Source of the DNA: Strigamia acuminata
Lineage: Eukaryota > Arthropoda > Chilopoda > Geophilomorpha > Linotaeniidae
Assembly (NCBI GenBank): GCA_949358305.1
Contig: OX442321.1
Coordinates: 9,821,605 to 9,885,604 of the forward strand
Direction: 5' to 3'
DNA: 64,000 nucleotides
Below are positions 1-14,000 of this stretch, in pieces. Numbering within the stretch: the first letter of the stretch is position 1; every line of letters starts with the position of its first letter. The notes under the pieces were generated by a model, which was not told the DNA's origin, did no database searches, and saw only the letters and a list, made by a program, of their open reading frames with translations. Made by a program: the position numbers and the translations under genes.

Positions 1-2344
1 TTAAGATTTAATGAACTGATACGTAGCAGAGAGTGGAATGATGTCAAGCAAAATGATGCGCAAAAGGCGGCTTTAAAAGATAACAAAAAGGTCACCGCCG
101 AATGCAAAATTCGCCTCAATTTGCATCCTCCTCCCTTTCATCTTTTGTATATGTTAGCAGGAGTTGCCAGTCAAGCTTTTGACGAATCGCCTTCATTTAT
201 TCAGTAGCGATGTTGTTATGTTTGCTATATATGGTCCTACGTTTGTCTACTCGAGAGAGAGAGAGTCTTGATACCGGCGCTTGTTGATTTTCCCCTCGTG
301 TTGTTTCCCAGTAATAAAATGCCACATTTTTTCTACCTTTCTTCTCTAGCTCTCACATTTTTATCGCGTGTATTAGTTTCTGTCTTCTTTTTTCTTTCTT
401 GCTTAGTTAGCAGTTAGCACACCTTTTTGCCACTTAAACCACTGCGTTGTCAGTGCAGCGAAAAGGGATATCGTAATCATAATAATAATAACTAAGTAAT
501 TGCGCTGCTTAATTTAATCAACGTTTAATAACCGTGTACCGTGCATAAATTTTGACTGCAAACAAATTTTTAATGTTTGGAAGGAAAGAAGCAGGGTTGT
601 TAATGCAACGCACATTATCATTAAGATGTTTGGGAGAAATATTGAGGTTGAAATAGCGGGTTATAAATTGCACGTCGCGTGCGGCTTTTCTAAAAAAAAA
701 AGTCTATTTTTATATTTTTATATTTGTACATTTTTATATTTTTTCTTCTCGCTACCTCCGTGTGAAATCTGTTTTCATTAATTGTATCTTCTTCGTGAAT
801 CCCCTTTGCCATATTTATAATCGCGTGTCACGCAAATAACAATTAAGCTCATGTCCTAGGAAACCTTAAGTGTCGCTAAGCTGGCAGGAAATGAAAAATC
901 TTTCAAACAATTCATCGTTATTTCCGAATGTTGAAAACGTGCGAGCTGTGAATGCATTTTTACAATCCACTCGTAATGTCGGAAGTGTACAAGAGCTAAC
1001 ATTAGACGTCCTCGGATAAAATCAATACTGTGCAACCGATGCTGATTCTATTTTTATACATTTACTCCCTAACATGTGCAATAAAGTAGTTTTATTGACA
1101 GCAAATTAGGCCCGTGCCCGTTTGAATTCGCCTCAATTGGGTCAATCACTTATTTAAATGTTACGCGAAAACTCAACATTTCAAATCTTTCTCTTTCTCT
1201 TCTCTTCTCCCCTTCTCTTTTGGTGGTGAGAATTCAATTGGATGCTTGGTTAAAAGAACTTGAAAAGAATCCGAATTATGCTCATCACGTCCTCCAATCG
1301 AGGTATAAATAGCTTGAACCCTATCTGTGGAAATGCGTGCAGATGCAACTGAATCTTAAGCGTACTTTACAATTACATTACAGAATGGGCAATTTCAAGA
1401 GAAAACAGAAGAAAAAAAATCTGAAATCCGAGTCATAATTCAGATTGCGGATTGTGGAGAGGATGTAAATCGACTTTAGGCCGTGATGGCTTCACTGCAC
1501 TGCACTGCATCCTTCCATTAAAATAGATATTCACGCAAATGGAAATGGGCTTTGATAGGTCACGATATGTTGTGGTTATCAGTGTGCTAAGAGTAATGAA
1601 TTATAATACACGAGGCCAATGGGTGTAACTTCATATGCCACTTAAATTCAATCTGTGCGCACTGTTAATATTTAATGATGGTTTAAAAATTATTAGTAAT
1701 GGATAATCTAATTTATTTAATGTGTTTACCTAATTAAGATTACACGGTACATATAACAATACGCAGACGAAGAAGAAAAAAAGGAAAGCATAATAATAAA
1801 ATATTGGCGCAAAGATTTCGTGCAGCATATTAAAGCAGAAATTAAACTCGGCAAATGGTGAGGAATGAATGATGCTAATATCTAACTGGGTGTTTTTTAG
1901 AAGAATATAAGAAGATTAAAGTTTACTGAGGTTATAAGATATTTGCGGTAGATTAGGTAAATGAAGTCATACGCAAACATTTAAATTAATTAAAGAGGTG
2001 CTGTTTCTGCTCTTGTCGGTATAAAACGAACGTAACATCCACTGTCTTTATCCTGACTCGGCCATTATGGACTGGTGCTAATTAAATGGAATTTATTGCA
2101 TCCGTTTTATGAGTTTGAGTCAACGATGGCGTCCTTTCGTTCGTCACTATAAAACGGAATAAAAAAAAAAAAGAGAAGTCATTGCTGCAACCTTGCAGCC
2201 TATTACTCTCAGCTTTTACTGCTCACTTTTGTGCGTTTATTTTTATTAATAAAAGCGAAATTTTGTTATTCCGCACGACTATTGTATTTTTATCACTCTT
2301 AACGAGGTTGTAATATTGCTCTCTTATTTATTTATTCTGCTTAG
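1..2344. other. Non-coding, probable CNG channel intron
   Basis: No coding exon was recognised here. The stretch is AT-rich with homopolymer runs. The first recognisable exon of the channel gene begins at 2345 after a pyrimidine-rich tract and an AG, and the channel needs upstream exons for its membrane segments and pore. This stretch is therefore most simply the 3' part of an intron whose upstream exons lie outside the window. No pore or S4-like sequence was seen. Confidence 0.5.
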
Positions 2345-5300
2345 CCAAACTGGACGGTGTGAAGACGTACATGAGAACTCGCCGTGTTCCTGCCCACATA
2401 CAAGTTAAGGTGATCAAATGGTTCGATTACTTGTGGATGACACAGAAATCGAGCGACGAGGAAAAATCAGTGGGATGCTTGCCGGACAAATTAAAGGCTG
2501 AAATCGCTATTCACGTGCATTTGGATACTCTTCGTCGAGTGGAGATTTTTCAGAATACGGAGGCCGGATTCCTGTGCGAGCTCGTCCTCCGACTCAAGCC
2601 AGTGCTCTTCTCCCCAGGCGATTACATATGTAGAAAAGGTACCGAAACTTCGCTTTAAATTCTATCTTTATCCTCCACTTTTTATTTCTTTAAATTTTAT
2701 TTATTTATTCTCTTTTTACAACTTTTCACCAATATCTGAATATTTAATATGGGTAGGGAGAGAGGAAAACCAATAGGTGCTCTAGGGGCAAAATATTATT
2801 TATAAAAAGATAAGTGGGATGACGGGGATACATCAATGCCGCCATTAGGCTGTTAAATTGATATGGTCGAATGGTGGTATCCACGTAGATTGTTATGGTA
2901 ATGATAATTAAATCGTGGTTTATCTTGATACCTGAAAATATAATGATTAAGGAAATAATCACAAATTGTTTAATATATTTTATTTGCATAAAATCAATTA
3001 CGTAAAGTCCGTAATGGCGGACACGGGAAAATGCTAAATTGTGATTGAATTGGAAAAAATCCAATTATTACAACTTACTTGTTAGACTTCTATTCTGGCT
3101 TGTTAGTTGTCTAGGGAGGAATTAATCGAAAGGGTAGTGTATAACCACTGGCCTTTCAGATGTAACTCGAAGAGTGATTTAACCCTATTCGGAGAAAACA
3201 ATAGTCCACTATTGTTCAGTGTGCTTTGCAAAATGGCAAGTATTATTTCTATTTCTGAATTAGTCGGGCTAGAAATACTACGTTCGATTCGTTTACAAAG
3301 TGGTTTCTCTACTCTTGCAGTTGATAATTCAGTTTCAAACAATTCAGCTCGACTTGCATCTGCCTCGGTCACTTCGTGTATAATTATTGTGGATTGATCG
3401 TTGAGGCGTTGATGTTTGAATGTCTTTGAGGAATTAGTTGAATTTCAATCACAAGGATAGTGTATTGAAATTAATCGAAAGGGTAGTGTATGACCACTGG
3501 CCTTTTGTTCAACTATTGGCACTATTAGGAAAAAATAGTCCAAGTGGTGTGACTATTGTTCAGCGTGTTTAGCAAAACTTGGAAACAACGGTTGATGTTA
3601 TTGCGACTATTGTTTAAATACGTTTCGGTTTCTATATTAAACCTAATAAGGCGCACTTAATTTTCACTCGATTTATTCGGGCTAGAAATTTGTTTGCTTA
3701 TTTGTTTGGCTATTTCGCATTTGTCGTGGTTTCTCCACTCTCTCAAATGGTTTGGTGATTTCCAACAACTGTTTGTCTCGACTTGCATCTACCTTGGTCA
3801 CTCCGGTATGTGAAAATACAGCGGCTTGATCGGTGAGGCGTTGATACTTGTCGATGGTGTGGTTGGTGTTGGACTGTCTACAGTGTTTATCAGCTCTGCA
3901 GGGATTTTTATAGGCAAGTATCACATGACAGGATCTGGAAAAGATTTGGATTATCTTATGCAGTCCAAACCAATCCTGTGATAAATATAATCCATTTAGT
4001 CAACACCTCTTTTTAGTTTACACTCCTTTTACTGGAATGTGGGTCAAAAAGAGGGGATGAAAATCCAAGCAAGGGATTAAGTTAAGGAATGTGCTGTTAG
4101 AAAAATCCACACATATTTGCAGTAAAATGGGATTTTTGCAGGCACAAACAAAATAGGGTTACATACAGGACGAATAAAAATGGCGAGAGTCAAAGTGAAC
4201 ACAACACAGCACCAACTGGTGGCGATAATCTAAACAATTTAAATCCACATTTTACCCACATGTGTGTGGTAAATGTTACATTCCAACAACATTCCAACCT
4301 GTTACATTTTATTATTTCAACTTGTAAGTATTTTCTTATTTAGTTATTTTACATTATTTCGTTTTTAAGATATATTTTTGGTGATCCAGGATCACCAGAA
4401 GATGGAAATCTGCGAGTTGACAGCCATTGTGTTTGATTAAAACTGAAGTTAGCAAACGAGCTTAATAAAGCTACGAAGACGTTGTTTAGATGTTCAAACA
4501 GAACATTTTCTCTCTTATGTACACGTCTAAAACATCTTTATTTGCATGCATTTTTAAATTAAAATGTAAACTTGAATATTGATCCATTTTTCGAGTTAAT
4601 AAAAGAGAAGTTGCAGATATAAATAAAAGGGATAGGAATTACAAATATTTTTGGATGAAAAAAATATAAATAAAACGAATTAATTAGGGCGAAAATGTAA
4701 ATTGTTCAGTAGAAGAAGGGAAAAAAGGGTTCTGTTGATTTAGTTTGGATGAATTGAGCGAAGCGCATTCATTCATACATTCATTTTATTTCGAGAGATG
4801 AGATGGTCAGTTTGTTTGTCTTGCCTGACAAATTGTTGTATTCAAAACAGGGTTTAACCTGTCATGATTAATTAATCTCGATTTTGTTCGCAATTAATGC
4901 ACGACTTTACTCTTATTAATTTGCCATGAAAATGTGCGCTCAGTCTCGCATTAGGGGTTGGAATCTGCTCGGTTACTTGATTCCCGTCGATACTTAAAAA
5001 AATGGTAATAATTGTCAAAGCGCCGAGCAACGACAAGAAAAGGAAAGGAAAAAAAACCACTGAAAGAATATTAAGTACCTCGGTTTGCAGCTTCTAAAAC
5101 ACGGACACAAAGGTATCGAGGGACTTAAAATTGTGACGTTGTTTACTCTAAGCCTATACCGCTATTTTAATCGATTATTCTAAATTGTGGCTCATTTTAT
5201 TAACGTCGCATTCCGCTCAGCTGCAAAATGCACGCAGTCGAGTTTGACTTTTTGGGAGAAGAAAAGCCACATTTTTTTTGTATTCTAAGCGGTACAAAAA

Positions 5301-8300
5301 TAGTTTTGTAAGCATTTGTTGCGTCGTGCTCTGAACGTGGCCATTTTTTGATGCATTTGTAAGGAATTTCTAAAAAAAAAATATTTTTTTATCAATACGA
5401 ATACCCAGGTCTGTGGTACCACAAAAGAATAATTTTCATGTTTTTTAGCCGATGGCAAAATCAATTTTTCTCGATGGTTTGTTACAGTATTACATAGAAA
5501 GATGTTGGGAATTTTTTTTTATTTTTATTTTTTATTATTTTTGAAAAATTGTGCAATTTTCAATAATTTTTTTTCTAATCGATTTTTCAGTTTTTATAAA
5601 AGAGAAAAAAAATCAGGGGTGAATTAATAGCCAGAGTTGTCCTCTTGGGGGGTCTTGCGGTGTGAGCCTTTAAGTGGGGTTGTGGCAAAAGCCCCCTGAA
5701 GCTTAATCTTTTTTGCTAGTTACCGTTGTTGATTTTTTTGTATTTCTAATTTTAAAAATTTTTATCCTCAAAATAAAAAACAAAAAATAAAAAATAAAAA
5801 ATAAAAACCGATAAAAGGTTTTGACGCACAGCCATTTTACACGCATTATTTCTTTAACGAGGAGTTCTCGAGGACTTGTCAAATTCTAACAGGGAGGATC
5901 ACCAAACCCTCCAATACCCCCCTTAGCGTATTAAAAATAAGTCACGAACATATGTATTGCAAAGAACTTCTAATTAAATGTTCTAAATTGCAAGCAAACT
6001 CATGTGACCATCGTTATTAAGTTATAATCTTTTTTTCTTCTCATTTTCACCGGAACCCAGTCGCGATCTGAACCCATAACCACACACTCAACATCACTTA
6101 CACACTTTAATACTTAGACCACCGCACGTAGGAAATCAATCCCGTACTAACAAACATTTTTTTATTTTTCTTCTTTTTTTACTTAAAAAAATGTAAGCTT
6201 ATTACTAAACAGGCTCGCTGCAATTGCACAGAGGAGCGTTAACGTTACACCGCCATAGCAACAGTAATATCATACGTAAAACTATTATGTTCAACTTTTT
6301 ACAACCGAAGAAGGAAAATATATAATTTCCAGCACACGTAACGAGTTTTATATCTTTTTTTAATGCCTGACATTAAAAATTTAATGAAATAGTAATGGTT
6401 TAATGCCATTTTGGATGTTGATTGAATCGCACTTCATTTCGCTCATTTTATGTCATCGCAATTATTAATACAAGCTTCATTTATTCCATCTGATTAGTCC
6501 AATCTTTTATTCATTTCGAAGTGTCATATATATTAATCATAGGGTTTTGAATCCAATACATTTAGATGTTCCATATACTGTCCTTTAAGTATTTAGAATT
6601 TTTAGCAGACGACGACAGCTGTGAGAATGCAAACTTTGCATTTTCGAGAAGCATTAGAAGTTTAGAAGCAGATTACGATCCGTTTAATGCAAATTATTAA
6701 TTTAGCTCTTGGAAGAAGAGCAAAAACACGACAAGCATTTTTAAAATTTCTCATCCAATCACTTTGTGATGTTATTTCACTTTCCTGAGTCCTGATTCGA
6801 ATCTTTGCTTACATAATAAGACGTTAAATGTGATCTTTTTTTAAAGTTGTACAACAAAACCACATACGGTATTTTTTTTTTAAAAAAAATCGCTTCCGGA
6901 GACATTGTTTAATCTGATTCTCTTCTCGACTTGCGCAAATATTTTCCTTTGTCATTAACTTATACAGCACGAGGGCTGTAGACACTTTTCACTTTTTTTC
7001 GAGACTTAGCTACTATATACCGTACCTATGTTTATTTTTTAATCTTGTCTTTATAGTTTCATGGCCTCAATCTTTAATGCATGCGGCTTTTCCCCCGCCC
7101 TCGTATTTACACGTTATCAAGACCAGACACCATAATAATAACAACCAATCTGTCCTCAAATCGTGATGATGAAGAAATAATATTTTTCAAAGCATAAATA
7201 TTGGATTTTTGATTAAACAAATAAATATTTAGCTCATCCGACGCTTTCCGAAGTAATAGAGGCGATAAAAATCGAGACGATTTATGTCTTTGTTTTGATT
7301 AAACGCTCTACCTTTATTTTTAGTATGTGCCGAACGATAAATTTTAAACTTTCAAAGCGCACAAATCAAAATTGACGATAAATAAGAGATTAAGTGAATT
7401 TGTGCTGTTTATATTGCGTTATGCTTGATTTGTGTAAGTGAAATCGTCAACCTGGGACTGATGCTTTGAGAGAATAGTCTAGTTTAGCATCAGAGTGTTT
7501 GTGCATTATGAAATGATTTCAGGTTGAATTAATAATGAATTCTAGACTAGATTTCTAGCATCATCTGGCAGCAAGCCAACTCTGTCCAGCGATGGATGGA
7601 CTAAACGACAGTAGTGGTGCTTACAGTTACATTGTACATTAATAAAGGTTGAGATTTATTTTTATCACCGCAATTCTATCGAGGAGCTTCCTGCTGCTCG
7701 AAGAGGCAAATATATTTCACTGTGATAATAAAGAGCAAAAACGCCATAATGCGTCACGAAATTTAAAATTTAAATTTATTCGCGAAATATTTAGAAAAAA
7801 GGCAAATTAATTAATTAATTTAGTATTCCGTTGCCTGGTGAGTTTCTAATTGATTTTTTTTCCCCTTCCGTTTTTGTCATCCAATTCCGACAACAAATTT
7901 TCTTAATTCCGAGCAAGATTTGATTTTATTGACGAAATTGATTTCTTTAATCTCGTTAAAGTCCTTTTCTCAGAAACAAGCATCGAATCAAAGTCTAATG
8001 GCGGTCGATTTCTAAAATGGTTATTTTTATCTATTTTTATTTGTTTGCAAGGCGAAGTTGGAAAAGAAATGTACATCGTAAACCGTGGACGTCTACAGGT
8101 GGTAGCTGACAATGGAAAAACAGTTTTAGCCACCTTAAAAGCTGGTTCTTATTTCGGGGAGATCAGCATCTTGAATATGGGCACGGCGGGGAACAGGAGG
8201 ACGGCCTCGGTGCGCTCGGTCGGCTATTCGGACCTGTTTTGTCTCTCTAAGCAGGACATGTGGGACGTTCTCAAGGAATACCCGGCGGCCAGAGTGCGAC

Positions 8301-10768
8301 TCGAGGCGATTGCAGTTAAAAGACTCGAGAAGTACCGAAAAGCACCGCTCGAGAAAAGTAAGTACACCTTCACGATTTCCTTTATAACTATTTTTATTAT
8401 CACGTGTGCGCAAACGAGTGGGAAAAAATAACATTGCGCTTTTCCTTGTTGTTTTTATCTGTTAATTTGGATTTTTATTTATTTATTTATTTATTTATTT
8501 ATTATAAGAGAAGAAAAGAATTCATTTTGGGATGAGGAAGAGCAGTTTATTATGTGTGTATACTAATCCTGTTGCTGTACTAAAATAAACCAGCCATAAA
8601 AAGATGTGAGCTGTCTTTTAAGTAGATGTTGTAAGATGGAGAAAGAGAGAGAGAGAGAGAGAGAGAAGTAAAAAAGAAGCTGGGGAAGGAAAGCAATGCT
8701 TGTTTTAGTTCTTTTTGTCACAATTAGACCAAAGTTAATTAAAGTAAAACCAGCATTTGACAAATTGGTTGTAAAGATTTTTTTTTTTTTGCTTTTTTTA
8801 ACGATTTAACATTTGCAAATGTGCTATTCGTTTGTCTGATTAATGTTTACTAACATGTACTGACATGTGGATTCGTATTTTATTTATTTGTGTTGCTTGA
8901 AGCGATTTGTTCGGTAGTTAGTAGGAGTTGGTACTGTAGCTGCTAATAGTGCTGCGTCTTGTCGCGAAATTTTCGAGTGCCTGTGGTTGTACTGGTGGCT
9001 GGCAAAATTTAATTAACCTTGTGGTGCCTAGCAACTGTTGCTATGTAGATGCTTAGTGTCTTTTGTCTTCTTATTATAAGTAGAAGGAAACGTGATTAAA
9101 ATGGAGAAATAGAGAGATAGAACTGCTTTGGCGGTGATTGATGTAGTGAGATTTGTGTAAGACATTTCAATTGATTTTCATTTTGAAAACGGAAACTCTT
9201 TCGCATCTTCTGCAGTGAGCGGACGTTGTCTAAGGCCAGCGCTGTCCAAGAAACAGCCCTTGTTCCTGGCCACTGGTGCCGCGAAGTTGACTGATGACAA
9301 CGCCACCGGTTAGTTGGCTATATCTACCTTCTCCTTCATTTAGTTGCAATCAATTATGGAACGTGGCAGCGTGCCGCATTAATCTAGCGCGAATAGCTGC
9401 AAATTATTAATCCAAATCGCATAAAACATAAAGGTGCGTCCGAAGTTTCTCTTTAAATTGGTTTTTCGTGTTTCTGCGCGACGAAAACATGCGAGACACA
9501 CACTTCTTTAAACGCAATTATGCATTTACACGTGTTGTTTGATGGTGGATGCTTCACCTGCGAGCATTATACCGTAACAATTGGAATTTCGACCTCCCGC
9601 CATTTTGAATGTGGTTGTAAAAATGAAAAGCAGGCATTAAACCACTTGACGAACACTAGGCGCATTCATAAATGCGTGTGTAACATGTATTTAAACATGG
9701 TCCACTGCAACTGTAGACTAAATCGGCCCGTGTGCAAGTCCCATCGTCGATGGGCAGAATCGAGACAACCGTGGGTAAAGCAGTTTAAATGACTTTATGG
9801 ATGCGCCTACTGTGAAAAGTGTTTTTGCAGAAACTTTGAATGCACTTGTAGATTGCAAGATAAACAGAGCGGTGTTGATAAATTGTATTGGTTTGCCATC
9901 TCTCGCGTGCGTTGAGAGTAAAACAACAACAACAACAAGCCAAGAAAAAACATTAGATAAAGAAAAAAGAGTTCAGGAGAAAAAAAGAGAGCGATCAATG
10001 CTAAGCATCACCTTCGCTTTGGTTTGAAGCTGGCGTGGCGGTGTGGATGGTGGATGGTGGAGTGTAATCGATTTTGTGCCAATAGAGAGTAATTGTGTTT
10101 ATTTCGTTTTCGTTTTCGTTTTCGTTCAAGTTGCCATGGGTCGGAGTCTGAGCACGCCTGGTCTCGTAGAATCAAAAGGGCGTGTCCCGTTGGAGGACAT
10201 GGCGCTTGCTAGTCCGGACGAAAATAGCCTGGTGTACGGAAGAGATTCGCCCGTCGCGTCGACGAGCGGCGCCAGCAGCGCCGAAGGTGAGGCTGCAGCG
10301 AGACGTGCGGGCCTGTACATCGGTTCGAGCGTCCTTCCTCAGTCTCGTTTGGGGCAACGAACTGACTTGTTGTCAGGTGGAAGTGGCGGAGGCGTCCACC
10401 TGTTGCTCTCGCCAGGTGGGTTGTCGGCGTCAGTCGAGGTATCGCCGGCTACCGAATGCACGGGACTAAGTCCGGCATCCACGAGCGAACACGTTCAGCT
10501 CTCGGTTCCCACGACGACAATGACTCCGTCCCCAGGCGACAGGTCGCTGCATCAAGAACTCGTTGCCGAGATCAAGAGGTTACGCGAGCGACTTGTCACC
10601 TTGGAAACGGAGAATGCCACAATGAGCTATAAACTGAGCCAGCAGCAGTGGGAGGTGGAGCATCGCCTGGCGGAGATCGAAATGCATATTTGCGGCGGCG
10701 GCGGCAGCGCCGACAGCGCCGCCAGCGCCGACGACAACAACGAGAGGAACAGAGAGTCTATTATTTGA
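2345..10768 (+). CDS. Cyclic-nucleotide-gated cation channel alpha subunit, 3' part (partial)
   Basis: CNG channels are plasma-membrane cation channels opened by cGMP or cAMP in sensory cells. Four exons were joined by phase: 2345-2638, 8052-8357, 9216-9308 and 10131-10768. Exon one carries the C-linker ([39 protein letters not shown]) and the start of the nucleotide-binding domain ([10 protein letters not shown]). Exon two carries the rest of that domain, including the phosphate-binding cassette FGEISIL and GNRRTA; the Thr is typical of cGMP-preferring channels. The last exon has a low-complexity Ser/Gly stretch and then a heptad-rich helix (about 10549-10692: [15 protein letters not shown]) that matches the C-terminal leucine zipper of CNGA subunits, which sets A:B stoichiometry. 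The transmembrane exons lie upstream of the window. The CLZ argues for an alpha rather than a beta subunit. The introns are 5.4, 0.86 and 0.82 kb, larger than in the other genes here. Confidence 0.93.
2639..8051 (+). other. Large intron of the CNG channel gene
   Basis: A 5.4-kb intron interrupts the cyclic-nucleotide-binding domain between Gly-encoding halves (g|gc). Its donor reads AAAAG|GTACCG and its acceptor TTTGCAAG|GC. Apart from the duplicated block at about 3120-3900 it is AT-rich sequence with poly-A/T runs and a GAGGATCACC-like patch near 5895. No additional exon was recognised in it. Confidence 0.8.
3120..3900 (-). repeat. Imperfect tandem duplication of a decayed, coding-like block
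   Basis: Two diverged copies lie in the CNG intron. The segment starting ATTAATCGAAAGGGTAGTGT at 3121 recurs at 3470. CTCGACTTGCATCTGCCT near 3347 recurs with changes near 3776. GAGGCGTTGAT near 3403 recurs near 3834. The spacing grows from about 349 to about 430 bp, so indels separate the copies. On the minus strand both copies read through related peptides with a shared VEKP motif and a DASR motif, suggesting a once-coding origin such as a retroelement or gene fragment. The family was not identified. Both copies lack a complete open frame. Confidence 0.6.
8468..8505. repeat. (ATTT)n microsatellite
   Basis: About nine tandem ATTT/TTTA units lie in the intron after the nucleotide-binding-domain exon. 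Confidence 0.9.
8640..8667. repeat. (GA)n microsatellite
   Basis: A run of GA dinucleotides interrupted once (GAAAGAGAGAG...) in the same intron. Confidence 0.9.
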
Positions 10769-10793
10769 TTGATTGATTGATTGATTGATTGAT
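10767..10793. repeat. (TGAT)n microsatellite in the CNG 3' UTR
   Basis: Six or seven TGAT units begin at the TGA stop codon of the channel gene. The stop codon therefore lies at the repeat edge, and slippage here would not alter the protein. Confidence 0.85.
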
Positions 10794-11075
10794 CGGTCGA
10801 TAAATTGATCCGTTCATTCGTTTATTGTTACGTGTGATAGACATGTGCCAGTTACTGACGCGCCACCCCCTGCCACTCTGTGTATACTTACAAATGTACT
10901 GATGTGCACATTTGCTGCTCTGCATCAAATTTAGATTTTCATCAGTGATCTGATCTCTAGCATAAACATATTCCAGTGCTTCTGCGGCTGGACAAGTGAA
11001 GAAACCAAGAAGAAAAAGGAAGAAGAACAGTTTTCTAAGAAAATAACAAACAAACCGCAAAAAAAATATTTAAAT

Positions 11076-11081
11076 AATAAA
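11076..11081 (+). promoter_or_regulatory. Candidate poly(A) signal of the CNG gene
   Basis: AATAAA about 310 nt after the channel stop codon. It is the first such hexamer downstream. Confidence 0.5.
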
Positions 11082-14000
11082 TACTTAATAACAGAAGAAA
11101 AATAATAATTTTTGAAATATATTTCAAAAAGTACAAACTAATGGGAAATTACGAGTTCTTGAATTTTTTCTATTTTTATTTTTATTTTTGATTTAGTTTT
11201 TTTTTTCTTACCGTACATTGAATTAATTTTTTTTTTTTATTTCTTAAATTTTTTATCTTGTGATGTGATCTCGCAGAGCCATTTGATAAAATTTTAATTT
11301 TAAAATTACTACGTTTATTGCGGAAGAGAAAATTGAACGTAAGATGGTAAATTAAGAAAACAGAAACAAAAAAAAACAAAAAAAACATTCCTGTATTTTT
11401 AAAAATGGTGCTAGATTAATTAAGATAAGGTATATTTGTAATTGTATGGGTTATTTGTTGCAGATGATTTTATGTAAGTCTTACATACAACCCTTGTGAA
11501 CAAATTGGTTTTTTGAAAAAGAAAAAAAAATTGTTTAATTCGTTTCTATATAAACAGTTCCTTTTGATACTTTACATTTCTTTTGTCTTTTACGATGTAG
11601 AAAGATTAATTCTATGAATCTGATGGTAATTTTTCATAATTTGAGAAGCTCTCTTTTTAAATATAGTATTTCATTCCTTCTTACCACTAATTAATCTCTT
11701 TCTAATATTAACGTTTTCTCGTCAACTCGTTTTTCATAATCCCATTTGATATTTTCTCATGTTGCTATCACTTGTCATTAGGAACGAATTTTAATCCAAC
11801 ATTCCATTCACTTTTCTTCTACTAATTTTGTTTAGAACTTATTAATAAAAAACTTTTGAAAAAATATTTTTTGTCGCTTTTTAAAAAAAAAAAAGAAAAA
11901 TGGAAAAAAATCGTTAAAAAAAGGCATTTTTTAATGTTAACATCTGCATCTGCCATTAGATGGCTCCACTGATCCGCATTTGTGCTCTAACTAATTTGTT
12001 TTTTTGTCCCTTTCAATACTTATTTTAATTATACAATTTGTTCAATTGTTATTGTAAGCCCAAATGCCTACTTTAATATACAACGTTCTTAACTGATTAT
12101 GCCATTGTTTTTATCCAGTTAGCAGGAAAAAAAGCAACACCAACAACTTTTATCAAAGTCCAAATATATGCATCGTAAATTTACAGGTGAGATTTTATAA
12201 TTTGCTCCTTGCTTTGAAGTTTTAAAGCTATTTGTTTAGTTTGGCTAAACAAACCCTCCTGTTTTATTAATTAAAAGTAAACAAGAGAAAAGCGAAAAAT
12301 GTGCAATAACATTTTTTCTAAAACTACTTTTTCTAAAACTATTTATTCTACAATACGTCAATACACGTTTTTCATAAATTTCAAATTTACGAACACAATT
12401 ACAAAGCAGAACAAAAGACTTTCGTGGTAACAAATCTCATCTTCTAGTGATTAATTTTGGAACTGTGTACTAACATGGCTGCACTATTTGATTGTGTATT
12501 GTGTATTGTGTAGAAGGGGAAAATACCTACAGCCAGCAAATTGTGGTGTTAATTAACAACATTGTTAATGTTATCTTTTGGTGTATATGTCGTATGTGGC
12601 CACCTGGAAGAAAGTGTCCATTCCAGTTGACACTAGCTGTAATTGAGTGAGAACAAGACAATTCCTGCTCTCTTGTTTTGAGCATTTCCAAGGAAAGGAA
12701 GATTGGAAAACATAATTAAGTTAAATTTAGGGTAAGACTTGTACATTTAAAATGGATTAAAGTGTGCGATTCTTTATTTTCTCCAGTCGATATACGTATA
12801 CTAATGAGCTTAAGCGATTTTGTTAGTTCCTGCAGGAAAAAAATCAACGGACGCGTAAAGGACGAGCTCATTGAAACGACCAAGCCTTGTGTATACACAA
12901 TTATACAATTGTGCATGCAAAACCGTAACAGCAGTTGAAAAAATAAAAAAAAAGAACGGATTGGGTGGACCTAAAGATTACGGTATGTTTGGTTTGTGTC
13001 TCGGAAAGCAAATTTGTTTTTATTATGGAAATTTGTGCTTTTTCACGCAGCCACTTGTATAATTTATTATCACGGATTTGCCGCGTGGAAATTTTCTCTC
13101 TATTATATGATTTATGTTGATTCCATTTCTTTTAGTTTTATAGTATTCCCTACTGCAATGATTAGATTTAACTAGCAAAAACTTGCATTGAAGTGTTCCA
13201 TTGCAGCATGGAGTGATTTTTTAAGACAAAATTGTAGGCACATCTTTCCACATTGACCTCATGGAGTTGAAATGACTCGAGCGCAGAGATAAGCTTAAAA
13301 TTATTTGAACTATTCCATTTTGTACAGCTTAGGGTTAAACGAATTCTAACCGGACCTACACTACAGTTATTGTGTAAGAACGAGATTGGAACCTAGAGAA
13401 AGAAAGAGAGAAAGAAAGAAAGAGGGATATAAAATATGGAAGTGGATGAAAGATATATGAAAAAAGGGGTGTAAGAATTATTGCTATGATACTCCAATCT
13501 GAAATGTTACAACTCCTTGAAAGGTCTTTGCGAGACTCGACCAAGATTTGGTATTGATAAACACTTTCAGCATGGGAGTTGAGGCTTATTTATGTATTTC
13601 ACAAACGCCACTATTAGGGTTAGATTACAGTTGAAGCATTTTATTTAGTTTATTGTTATATTTTTTATTTTTTTTATGGTTTTATGTTATGGGAGTTGAA
13701 ATTTCAACAGTTTGGTGTTTTGTTGGGCGTTTTAAGCTCAAATGTAATGGGAAACAACTGCAACTGAATGTTGTCTACTAAATTTAGTATATTTTTTAAC
13801 AAGCTGCAGGATATATAAGATGCTATTTTAAAACTTGAGATGATCTGGTAATGAGAATATACTTTTTTGTGGTTCATAGAGATGAGAAAAATGTTTTTTT
13901 CTTTCTTCAAAAACTGAAGGAATGACAAGAAAAAGCCAGTGTGGGAAAGCACTGAGATTACGAGAGCTGCCAAGTAAATAAAAACTGTACAAGAAAGTCA

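Noticed and set aside
9520-10027. Short frames just before the last CNG exon
   Set aside because: They lie in the intron; the channel exon starts at 10131 by phase and coiled-coil content.
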